64,000 nucleotides of DNA from the NCBI RefSeq assembly GCF_009177065.1, contig NZ_WEZF01000024.1, forward strand, positions 1 through 64,000, in the 5' to 3' direction. The notes beneath the pieces are model-generated. The model did no database searches. It saw only the letters and a list, made by a program, of their open reading frames with translations, and was not told the origin of the DNA. Shown one piece after another: positions 45,573 through 53,676 of the stretch (its first letter is position 1; each line of letters starts with the position of its first letter). The DNA is from Tautonia marina. GTDB lineage: Bacteria > Planctomycetota > Planctomycetia > Isosphaerales > Isosphaeraceae. The position numbers and the translations under genes were made by a program.

Positions 45573-46268
45573 ATGACGGCCTCCGAGTTTTCGAAGACCG
45601 CGGCGGCGCTCTATGCCTCGACGACGGGGTTTCGCCGCCAGATGGCGGTTTACCGGCCCTACATCTGCCCCTTCGAGCGGGTCGCGGAGTGCGTGGACCC
45701 CGGGTCCCGCGTCCTGGACGTCGGCTGCGGCCAGGGGATGCTCCTGGCGCTTCTGGGCGTGTCGGGCCGGTGCTCGGAGGGCGTCGGGTTCGACTCGGAC
45801 GCCGACGCCATCGCCGTCGCCCGGGAGATGGCAACGCACTATGAGGCGCAGGGGCACCCCGGGGCCCTCCGCTTTGAGCACCTTCCCGTCTCCGCTGCCT
45901 GGCCCGAAGGACGGTTCGACGTGGTGACCATCGTTGACGTGATGCACCATGTTCCCCGGGACCAGCGGCCCTCAGTCCTCCAGCTTGCCTTCGAGGCGCT
46001 GCGGCCGGGCGGCCGGCTCATTTACAAGGACATCGGGCACCGGCCGCGATGGCGGGCGCTGGCGAACAACTGCCACGACCTGCTGGTCGCTCGGGAGTGG
46101 GTCCGGTACACGCCGATCACGCAGGTCCGCCTCTGGGCGGGAGAGCTCGGCTTCGCGTCGTCCGATCCGCAGCGCATCAATCGACTCTGGTATGCGCACG
46201 ACCTGGCGGTCTTCACGAAGCCCGGGCCGGACGCGGTCCGAGGCCCCCTGATGGCCCGGTCGGCCTGA
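45573..46268 (+). CDS. Class I SAM-dependent methyltransferase
   Basis: A 231-residue protein with the SAM-binding motif VLDVGCGQGMLLALLG (about 50-65), the acidic motif II GVGFDSDADAI, and DVVTIVDVMHHVP with LRPGGRLIYKDIG. It is soluble. The family does not reveal the substrate; position in the glycan locus, 93 bp after the HAD-UbiA gene and 38 bp before a membrane protein, suggests sugar, lipid carrier or quinone-like methylation. GGGAG before the ATG serves as the ribosome-binding site. The C-terminal LWYAHDLAVFTKPG is a typical final strand. Confidence 0.88.
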   Translation: MTASEFSKTAAALYASTTGFRRQMAVYRPYICPFERVAECVDPGSRVLDVGCGQGMLLALLGVSGRCSEGVGFDSDADAIAVAREMATHYEAQGHPGALRFEHLPVSAAWPEGRFDVVTIVDVMHHVPRDQRPSVLQLAFEALRPGGRLIYKDIGHRPRWRALANNCHDLLVAREWVRYTPITQVRLWAGELGFASSDPQRINRLWYAHDLAVFTKPGPDAVRGPLMARSA

Positions 46269-46306
46269 CCCGGACGCTCAACGCAAGACAGTCGGAGGGA
46301 GCTGCG

Positions 46307-48520
46307 ATGGGAGAGACACTCTTTGCCCTGGCGAACCTCGGCGTGCTGATGGCCGCCTCGATCGTCGGGTGGCGGGTTTGGCGGGGCGGGCCGCCGTCGA
46401 ACTCGTGCTGGCTGCTGACCGTCGCGGCGTGGTGCCTGGTGATGGGCCACTCGGCCATGCTTGGCCTGGGCGTGGCCGGGCTGCTCGTTCCGGCCTCGGT
46501 GGCGATCTTCGGGGTCGTCGTCGCGGCGGTCGCGATGGTCTGGAATCGCCGCCTCCGCATGCGCGCCCCCGAAGGTCCGACGGGGCCCTCCCGCCCGGCG
46601 GCCGAGCCGTGGGGCCTGGCCGACTGGATTGCCTTGCTGGCGCTGGCGATCGTCGGTTCCTCGCTCTTTTTGACCGAGGTCTGGCGGTTCTCCGGCTTCG
46701 AGATGTGGGACGACTTCTACTACCACATGACGATCAGCGCGAGCTGGCTCATCGACCGTTCGATCATCGGCCAGGACCTCGAAAGCATTTACGGCTATCA
46801 CTACTTCTATCCGAGTAGTGGAGACCTAATCGCGACCTGGTTTCTGGTGCCCTTCGGTGTGTCCGACCGGGCCGAAACGCTGGCCTGGGTCGGGACGACG
46901 GGCTTTTTGTACTGGGCGCTGGCCACGCTGGCCGCCGCGGAGGCGCTGCGGCGGGTGGGGGCTCCGCTGTCGATGCGGCTGCTGCCCGGTCTGCTGCTGG
47001 GGGTCGCTCCCCGGGCCCAGTACATCATGACGATGTTCGCGGATGTGGACCTCGGGCTGGCGGCGGTGGTCTCGGCGGCGCTGGTGTTCGCCATCCCGAC
47101 GCGGGAGGACCGCGACGACCGCCGGGGGGTCCGCCTGGAGACCTGGATCGCCGGCCTGCTGGCGGGAATCGCGGTCGGGATGAAGGTGACCGGCGTCCTC
47201 GGCGCCTCGGTCATTGTCCTGCTCTGCATCGCCCGGGAGGCCCGCGCCATCGGTCGGGAGGGGGAGCGGGTCGGCGTGGCGGGTCTCGGCCGAGCGGCGG
47301 GAACGGTCCTGCTCATCTTCCTGGCCAGCGGCCTGGCGACCGGGGCGTTCTGGTATTTGCGGAACATCGCGCTGACCGGGAATCCGCTGTTCCCGGCGAA
47401 ACTGCTCGGCTGGGAGGGCCTCACGTTCGAGCAGACGAGGCTCACCGAGTTCGCCCAGACCTACGGCCTCAAGACGACCCTGCTCGCCTCGCTCCGGCAC
47501 TTCGGCGACTGGCCCGTGTCGCTCGGCCTCTTGGCCGCGATCGGGTTCGTGCTGGGGGGGGCGGCGGCGGCGCGGCGGCTCTGGTCCTCTCGGGGAGAGC
47601 CGGGAGAGCGGTTCTGGATCGCCGGGGCGCTGGGGATCGCCGCCCTCACGGTCGTGGTGTACCCCACCCTGCCCTTCTCCGCCGGCAACCCACCGACCTT
47701 CGTCGTCGGCGAGATTCACAGCAGTAGCTTCCGCTACGTCACGATCCTGCCGCTTCTCGGCTGGACCGCGCTGGCCGCCGGGCTGACCGTCGTTCTGCGA
47801 TCGTCCGCCGTGGCCGGTCAGGCCGCCGTGGGGCTCGTGGCGGTCGCCCTCGTGGCGTTCCGCCCCTGGGCCGCGCCCTTCTACTCGGGAGATTGGGTGA
47901 TCGTCGCCTCGCTGCTCGGCGCGTTCGTGCTGACGGCGATTGCCTCGACATGGCGGGGCGGGGGGTGGTCCGCGCTCGGCAAGAGGGGGCTTGAGTTGCC
48001 CCGAGTCGGCCTGGTGTCCGTGATTGCGGTCGCTCTGCTCGTGCCGGCGTGCCTCCTGCTTCGCCACGAGGAGAAGGCAAGGATGGTGGAGGCCGTGATC
48101 GACACCAATCCGTACGGCGGGAAGGTCTGGGAACACCTCGACCGGATGCCCCGCTCCAGGCACATCGCCGTGTTTGGCCGGAAGTTCACCTTCCCCCTGT
48201 TCGGGAGGAACTACCAGCACCGGCCGATCAGCACCAACGAGAACGGCGCCCTGTTCCCGACGCCGTCGAGTCACGGTGGCATGGATGCCTGGGGGGCCCC
48301 GGCGAACGACCTGGCCGATCGGCTGATCGACTCGGGGGTCGACACGGTCCTGATCCTCCGGGTCGATCACGTCGGCGAGGAGTTCGGCTGGCCGGCCCAG
48401 AAGGCGTTTCTGGAAGGTTCAGGGCTTGCGAGGACCGTCTACCAGGACGATTTCGCGGTCCTTTACCGCCTGGATGAAGGGACCATCGCCGAGCGGCGAT
48501 CCGAAGCCCTCCCCCGTTGA
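46307..48520 (+). CDS. Multi-span membrane protein, probable GT-C-like glycosyltransferase
   Basis: A 737-residue protein with about a dozen hydrophobic segments. The start at 46307 (MGETLFALANLGVL) has a GGAGG site and is preferred to a longer frame that overlaps the methyltransferase. Segments such as WDDFYYHMTISASWLIDRSI, GYHYFYPSSGD, MFADVDLGLAAVVSAALVF and FWYLRNIALTGNPLFPAK recall polyprenol-dependent GT-C enzymes, with an acidic pair (Trp-Asp-Asp) in the first large loop. The last 140 residues form a soluble domain. I would expect it to transfer a sugar from a lipid carrier outside the membrane, consistent with the adjacent UbiA fusion, but no close family is recognised. Confidence 0.75.
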   Translation: MGETLFALANLGVLMAASIVGWRVWRGGPPSNSCWLLTVAAWCLVMGHSAMLGLGVAGLLVPASVAIFGVVVAAVAMVWNRRLRMRAPEGPTGPSRPAAEPWGLADWIALLALAIVGSSLFLTEVWRFSGFEMWDDFYYHMTISASWLIDRSIIGQDLESIYGYHYFYPSSGDLIATWFLVPFGVSDRAETLAWVGTTGFLYWALATLAAAEALRRVGAPLSMRLLPGLLLGVAPRAQYIMTMFADVDLGLAAVVSAALVFAIPTREDRDDRRGVRLETWIAGLLAGIAVGMKVTGVLGASVIVLLCIAREARAIGREGERVGVAGLGRAAGTVLLIFLASGLATGAFWYLRNIALTGNPLFPAKLLGWEGLTFEQTRLTEFAQTYGLKTTLLASLRHFGDWPVSLGLLAAIGFVLGGAAAARRLWSSRGEPGERFWIAGALGIAALTVVVYPTLPFSAGNPPTFVVGEIHSSSFRYVTILPLLGWTALAAGLTVVLRSSAVAGQAAVGLVAVALVAFRPWAAPFYSGDWVIVASLLGAFVLTAIASTWRGGGWSALGKRGLELPRVGLVSVIAVALLVPACLLLRHEEKARMVEAVIDTNPYGGKVWEHLDRMPRSRHIAVFGRKFTFPLFGRNYQHRPISTNENGALFPTPSSHGGMDAWGAPANDLADRLIDSGVDTVLILRVDHVGEEFGWPAQKAFLEGSGLARTVYQDDFAVLYRLDEGTIAERRSEALPR

Positions 48521-48625
48521 GGCGGGTCGTTGGACCGGGAACGCCGGGGCAGCTTCGATCCGGCCCGCGTGCGACCAAGGGGCCGCCGATCCCCGAGCGA
48601 CGGCCCGCCTCGAGGGGATGGATCG

Positions 48626-49492
48626 TCAGCGGATGAGGTGGAAGTAGGACGGGGCGGGCCCGAGGTGGCCAAGCTCGTAGCTCCAGTGGACATGGAGGCC
48701 GACGTCCGCGAAGCCGGCCTCGCGGAGCTGCGCGAGGGCTTCCCAGCCGAAGTCAGTGAAGACCAGGGAACCCTCCTCCGAGAGCGGGTTGCCGTGATAG
48801 GCCGGCTCCTCAAGGTGGTGGAGCTGGCCGTCCCGGATCTCGGCCCGTCGGCGGTTGTGATCCCTCGACACGTCAAAGGGGATCGTCAGGAAGGCCTGGC
48901 CGCTGGGGCGGAGGATCCGGGCCATCTCCTGCATGCAGCGGAACGGGTCGTTGACGTGTTCGAGGACCTCGTTGCTGACAACCACGTCGAACGAAGCATC
49001 CTCGAAGCTCAGCCGCTCCGCGTCCTCGTGGCGGATGCCGTCACGGACGGAGCCACCCTGGAGGTCGGGCCCGAGGTACTCGCTGCCGACAATCCGGCAG
49101 TCGGGGAAGTGTTCGAGAAACCAGCGGAAGATCGGCGTGATCTGCTCCATCAGGTAGGCCGAGGAGCAGGGCTCGCCGGCCCCCCGGAGAAGCTCGGCGA
49201 CCTGGCCCGCGATCATGCGCTGGCGGTTGTTGAGATGGCAGCCCGGGCATTCGAGGCGCTCCCGCCAGTTCGGCCTGGCGCCCTCGCCGTCGTTGCTGCC
49301 ACCGAAGCGCCAGTCGACGAGAAAGTCGACCGGGCGTTCGCAGCAGAGGCAGTAGCCAGGGACGGCGAACTGGTCGGCCTCCCGGTGCTGCTCGGCGAGG
49401 TATTGTTCCAGGTGACGATGCCGGGCGAAGGCCGGGCCCCCGACCAGGGCCAGGAACTCGTCGCGGCTCCCGACTCGGATCACGCCGTCCAT
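48626..49492 (-). CDS. SAM-dependent methyltransferase with N-terminal Cys4 motif
   Basis: A 288-residue protein. Two cysteine pairs, CLCC and CPGC (about 46-85, the second in LECPGCHLNNRQRM), probably bind zinc before the methyltransferase core. The core has DCRIVGSEYLG in place of a classical GxGxG loop, then SFEDASFDVVVSNEVLEHV, MARILRPSGQAFLTIPF and a C-terminal GWEALAQLREAGF. This layout is seen in methyltransferases of polysaccharide clusters. The start at 49492 is preferred over a frame reaching 49594. It is convergent with the membrane protein and divergent from the sugar dehydrogenase-like gene. Confidence 0.85.
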   Translation of the reverse strand: MDGVIRVGSRDEFLALVGGPAFARHRHLEQYLAEQHREADQFAVPGYCLCCERPVDFLVDWRFGGSNDGEGARPNWRERLECPGCHLNNRQRMIAGQVAELLRGAGEPCSSAYLMEQITPIFRWFLEHFPDCRIVGSEYLGPDLQGGSVRDGIRHEDAERLSFEDASFDVVVSNEVLEHVNDPFRCMQEMARILRPSGQAFLTIPFDVSRDHNRRRAEIRDGQLHHLEEPAYHGNPLSEEGSLVFTDFGWEALAQLREAGFADVGLHVHWSYELGHLGPAPSYFHLIR

Positions 49493-49927
49493 GGCACAGG
49501 TCTCCACAAAGGGGCCAGGGCAAGGGGCACGGCGCGGCCGGGTCCTCCCCGGACGGACGGTCCCTGCGAGGGACAGAGCGTAATGCCGGGGCAAGGTTTT
49601 GCAACCCGAGTTCGGGAGGATGGAGACGCCGGGGCCTGCTCCGGGGCAGGATCCGATCCGCGAGCGCCTTCACACGTTTGGATGTGTCACTCTCTCCCGA
49701 GGTTTCGACAGGCCAACGGGATCAAGCTTCGGGAGCCACCGAGCCGATAGAAAAATCGGTGCGACCCGACCCGTCGGCCTCGTCGGAAGGTTAGGATGCT
49801 TCCGGGGAGAGGCCCGTCTGGTGATCGGCCCTCGCATGTGGAACGCCGCAGCAGTCCGGGACCGAACCGGGGGGGCGTGGTGATCGGCCACGCGAGAACA
49901 AGAGACCCGCTGCCGAGTACCTTCGTG
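49493..49927. other. Divergent spacer before the secreted sugar-dehydrogenase-like gene
   Basis: A 435-bp spacer that should contain two promoters. Near 49735-49765, CACCGA and TCGGTG arms flank an A-run (a short stem-loop is possible). An in-frame but poorly composed extension of the downstream gene reaches back to 49796 and is not accepted. No gene is recognised. Confidence 0.3.
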
Positions 49928-52900
49928 ATGCAACTGACCAACACGATTCTTGGGCGTGGAATCCGTCGCCGCCCGGTGGGGAAGCGACGCGACGCGCGGG
50001 TGCGCCTCGAAGCGCTGGAGGACCGGATCGCCCCCGCGGGCCTGCCGCCCGGTTTCGCTCAGATCGAGGTGGCCACCGGCCTCTCGAACCCGACGACGCT
50101 GCAGTTTGGGCCGGAGGGGGAGCTCTACGTCGCCGAGCAGTGGAGCGGAGAGATCAAGGTGATCCGCGACGGCGTGATTCAGCCGGACCCCTTGATCCGG
50201 CTGGACGTCGCCAACCAGGGGGAGCGCGGCCTGATCGGCTTCACCTTCGATCCCGGCTTCGCCTCCCACGGGCACGACGACGGCCAGGACGGTGGCGAGC
50301 ACTCCCACACCAACTTCCTGTATGTGCATTACACCGTCCCGGGGACCCCGGCGCACAACCGGGTCAGCCGCTTCATGATGGTTGACGGCGCGGTCGCCGG
50401 CCCCGAACAGGTTCTGCTGGAGATCGACCCGCTCGGCCCGGCGACCATCCACAACGGCGGCTCGATCGTGTTCGCGCCCGACGGCACGCTCTTCATCGGC
50501 GTCGGCGACAACAGCGTGGGCGAGAATGCCCAATCGCTGGAGAGCCTGCACGGCAAGGTCCTGCGGATCAACCCCGACGGCACCATCCCGGACGACAATC
50601 CGTATGTCGGCATCTTGCCGGGCAAGTACGCCTCGATCTGGGCCTCGGGCCTGCGCAATCCGTTCCGCCTGTCGATCCACCCCGAGACCGGCCAGGTGAA
50701 CATCGGCGACGTGGGGCAGTGGGACTGGGAGGAGATCAACCTCGGTGTCCCCGGCGCCAACTACGGCTGGCCGGACGTCGAGGGGCCCTCGGAACCGGGA
50801 GACCTCCGCTTCAGCGACCCGATCCACGCGTACTCGCACACCCCCGGGGATCCCTTGATCGGCTGCGCCGTTTCGGCCTCGGTCTATTACCTGCCTGAGC
50901 AGCCTTCGTTTCCGGCCGAATACGTCGGCGACCTGTTCTACGCCGACTACTGCAACGGCATCCGGATCCTTGAGGAAGGGACCCACGAGCCGCGCTGGTT
51001 CGACCGAGAGCCCAACTTCGTCACCGACCTGGCCGTCGGCCCCGGCGGCGATCTCTACTACGTTTCGCTCGGCGACTTCCGACACGACGGCACAACCTTC
51101 GACAACGGCGCGGTCTACCGGATCACCTACACCGGCAGCGACGAGCCGGTCGTCTCCCGACCGCCGGCCGACCAGATCGTCTCCGCCGGCGAGCCGGCGC
51201 GCTTCTCGGTTGTACCTTCCGGCGCTCCCCCCTACGCGTTCCAGTGGCTCCGGGACGGCGAGCCGATCATGGGGGCGACCGGAGATCGCTACTCGATTGA
51301 CGCCACGACCCCGGCCGATGACGGCGCTGTGTTCTCCGTCCGGATTACCAACGAGCACGGCGTTGTCGAGTCCGAGGCGGCAACGCTGACGGTCGTCCCG
51401 TACGATCGCCCCGAGATCACCTTCTCGGCGCCGACGCCCGAGAGCCGCTACGTCGCCGGCGTCCCGTTCGAGTTCGCGGCCGAGGCCGTCGCCGGTGACG
51501 GCACCCCCCTCGGGCCGGAATCCTTCACCTGGTGGATGAACTTCCACCACGACGAGCATTATCACCCGCTGATGGCACCGACCGGAGGAATGGCCGAGGG
51601 CTCGGCCGTCGTGCCGGCGGTCGGGGAAACCAGCGACAACGTCTGGGTCCGCATTCACGTCCGGGTGACCGACGCCAACGGGCTCACGACCGAGGCCGAG
51701 TACGACCTCCACCCCGTCAAGGCCGAGGTGACGCTCCGGGGAGTCCCCGAGGGGCTCGGCGTCGTCTTCGACGGCACCCCGACGCCGATGCCGCTGTCGT
51801 TCGTCGGCGTGGCCGGGGTCGAGCGCACCGTGACGGTCCCGGACACGATCGACCTCGGCGGGACGACCTGGATCTTCGACACCTGGTCGGACGGCCGGCC
51901 GGCCGTGTCGAGCCTGGCCACGCCCCGGACCGACGCGGTTTTGACGGCGGTCTACCGGGTTGACGGCGGTGAACTGGGGGCCGGCACCGGGCTGAGAGGG
52001 CTCTACCTCGGCCCCAATCGATCCGAGGAAACGGCCGTCCAGCGGGTCGACCCCGTCGTCGCGCTCGGCGGGCCCGGCGCGTTCGAGGGGATCGCCACGG
52101 CCCGATGGACCGGGCGGCTGCTCCCTCAGTTTGACGAGCCCTACACCTTCCAGGTCCGCGCGGAGGGGGGAGCCCGGCTCTGGATCGACGGCGAGCTGGT
52201 CCTTGAGACCTGGGGGGCGACCGGGGAGACGACCGCCTCCTCGACCCCCGTGCCGCTCGATCCGGAGCATCCGGCCGAGATCCTCCTCGAATACCGCCGA
52301 GGGCTCGGTGACGGCGGGATCGACCTGCTCTGGTCGAGCCCCTCAACCCCCCTGTCGATCGTCCCGAGCCGCCAGACGGAGCCGGCCGATCCGGTCCCTC
52401 CCGGAGGGATCGGGCCGGGGCGGGGGCCCATGACGGTCGACTTCGACGGCGACGGCACCGACGACCTCGTCTTCTACGACCCGGCCGACGCCTCCTGGAC
52501 GATCGAGCTGGCCGACGGCCAACGGCTCACCCGCCAGTTCGGCATGGCCGGTGTCGATGTGCCGGTCCCGGCCGACTACGACGGGGACGGCCGGGCCGAC
52601 CTGGCCGTCTTCCGACCCGAAAGCGACCTGGTCCCCGGCGCCGCCCACTGGCTGGTGGCCCTCTCCGGCGGCGGGGTCATCAACCAGCCCTTCGGCGCCG
52701 CCGGCATGGATCTGCCGGCCCCCGGCGACTACGACGGGGACGGCCGGGCCGACCTGGCCGTCTTCCGACCCGAAAGCGACCTGGTCCCCGGCGCCGCCCA
52801 CTGGCTGGTGGCCCTCTCCGGCGGCGGGGTCATCAACCAACCCTTCGGCGCCGCCGGCATGGATCTGCCGGCCCCCGGCGACTACGACGGGGACGGCCGG

Positions 52901-53215
52901 GCCGACCTGGCCGTCTTCCGACCCGAAAGCGACCTGGTCCCCGGCGCCGCCCACTGGCTGGCGGCGCTCTCCGGCGGCGGGGTGATCAACCAACCCGTCG
53001 AAGGGGCCGGGAGGGATCTGCCGGCCCCCGGCGACTACGACGGGGACGGTTGGGCCGACCTGGCGGTCTTCCGTCCGTCGGAGTCATCGGCCTCCATCTT
53101 CCTGTCCCGGATCGAGCGGGCTCGTTTGGCGTCACTGGACCCGATGGGTCCGGAGGCCCAGCCCGTGACCTCTCCAGCGTTGACCCTCTGGAAGAAGCTC
53201 AGGGGCCGCGTCTGA
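49928..53215 (+). CDS. Secreted PQQ sugar-dehydrogenase-like protein with Ig, PA14 and FG-GAP repeats
   Basis: A 1095-residue protein. RLEALEDRIAPAG at residues 26-38 is the LExLEDR export motif of planctomycete giants. Residues about 40-400 are a glucose/sorbosone dehydrogenase-type propeller (GLSNPTTLQFGPEGELYVAE, IHNGGSIVFAPDGTLFIGVG, WASGLRNPFRLSIHPETG, PGANYGWPDVEG). An Ig-like domain, a linker domain, and a PA14 domain (GLRGLYLGPN, RLWIDGELVLETWG) follow. The C-terminal FG-GAP region has Asp-rich loops (DYDGDGRADLAVFRP) in near-identical 51-residue units. It probably oxidises or binds sugars outside the cell. The start is placed by the motif position. Confidence 0.88.
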   Translation: MQLTNTILGRGIRRRPVGKRRDARVRLEALEDRIAPAGLPPGFAQIEVATGLSNPTTLQFGPEGELYVAEQWSGEIKVIRDGVIQPDPLIRLDVANQGERGLIGFTFDPGFASHGHDDGQDGGEHSHTNFLYVHYTVPGTPAHNRVSRFMMVDGAVAGPEQVLLEIDPLGPATIHNGGSIVFAPDGTLFIGVGDNSVGENAQSLESLHGKVLRINPDGTIPDDNPYVGILPGKYASIWASGLRNPFRLSIHPETGQVNIGDVGQWDWEEINLGVPGANYGWPDVEGPSEPGDLRFSDPIHAYSHTPGDPLIGCAVSASVYYLPEQPSFPAEYVGDLFYADYCNGIRILEEGTHEPRWFDREPNFVTDLAVGPGGDLYYVSLGDFRHDGTTFDNGAVYRITYTGSDEPVVSRPPADQIVSAGEPARFSVVPSGAPPYAFQWLRDGEPIMGATGDRYSIDATTPADDGAVFSVRITNEHGVVESEAATLTVVPYDRPEITFSAPTPESRYVAGVPFEFAAEAVAGDGTPLGPESFTWWMNFHHDEHYHPLMAPTGGMAEGSAVVPAVGETSDNVWVRIHVRVTDANGLTTEAEYDLHPVKAEVTLRGVPEGLGVVFDGTPTPMPLSFVGVAGVERTVTVPDTIDLGGTTWIFDTWSDGRPAVSSLATPRTDAVLTAVYRVDGGELGAGTGLRGLYLGPNRSEETAVQRVDPVVALGGPGAFEGIATARWTGRLLPQFDEPYTFQVRAEGGARLWIDGELVLETWGATGETTASSTPVPLDPEHPAEILLEYRRGLGDGGIDLLWSSPSTPLSIVPSRQTEPADPVPPGGIGPGRGPMTVDFDGDGTDDLVFYDPADASWTIELADGQRLTRQFGMAGVDVPVPADYDGDGRADLAVFRPESDLVPGAAHWLVALSGGGVINQPFGAAGMDLPAPGDYDGDGRADLAVFRPESDLVPGAAHWLVALSGGGVINQPFGAAGMDLPAPGDYDGDGRADLAVFRPESDLVPGAAHWLAALSGGGVINQPVEGAGRDLPAPGDYDGDGWADLAVFRPSESSASIFLSRIERARLASLDPMGPEAQPVTSPALTLWKKLRGRV
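52574..53032 (+). repeat. Three tandem 153-bp repeats encoding FG-GAP units
   Basis: Units start at 52574, 52727 and 52880, and the opening of a fourth is at 53033. Units one and two differ at a single base by my reading; unit three differs mainly in its last third. Each encodes 51 residues from DYDGDGRADLAVF to DLPAPG. Synonymous sites are also identical, so the duplication is recent or kept uniform by recombination. Confidence 0.95.
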
Positions 53216-53289
53216 GCCCCCGGGCCCCGGAGGCCGTCGGCTGATCCGGGGCCGGCTGGTCCCCCCTCACGATGCTCCTGACCGTGACC

Positions 53290-53318
53290 CCGCGGCTTCG
53301 GCTCGCCCGAAGCCGCGG
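53290..53318. terminator. Strong stem-loop after the sugar-dehydrogenase-like gene
   Basis: CCGCGGCTTCGG (53290-53301) and CCGAAGCCGCGG (53307-53318) form a perfect 12-bp stem with a 5-base loop, 75 bases past the stop codon. No U-run follows, so it may be a processing or stability element as much as a terminator. The rest of the 461-bp gap (53216-53676) shows no gene; it must hold the promoter of the kinase-WD40 gene. Confidence 0.6.
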
Positions 53319-53676
53319 CCGGCCAAGGAGCAAACCGGCACCGATGCGGGGATCGGCCGGCGGAGGAGGAACCCCGCACACCGCAAGTCTCACGGCGCGG
53401 CCGCCGATGCAGGCGGCGTCCATCCAACAATGAAGACGCTCACGATCCATCACGTCTTGCGGTTGCGAACCAGGCGGGCGATGTTGCCCGCGCTCGCGTG
53501 GGCGAGCTCGCCCCCGAGGAGGGGGAAGAACCGCTGACCTCCAGGTGATCGAACAGCAAACGGCCCCGTCCCCACCCGGCGCGATCGTGATTTCGAAGGC
53601 TTCCCTGTAAGCTCGACACCTGACACGGTCTGAAGCTCGGTGGTGATGACGAGCGTTTTGTCCGGGAGAGCTCCTG

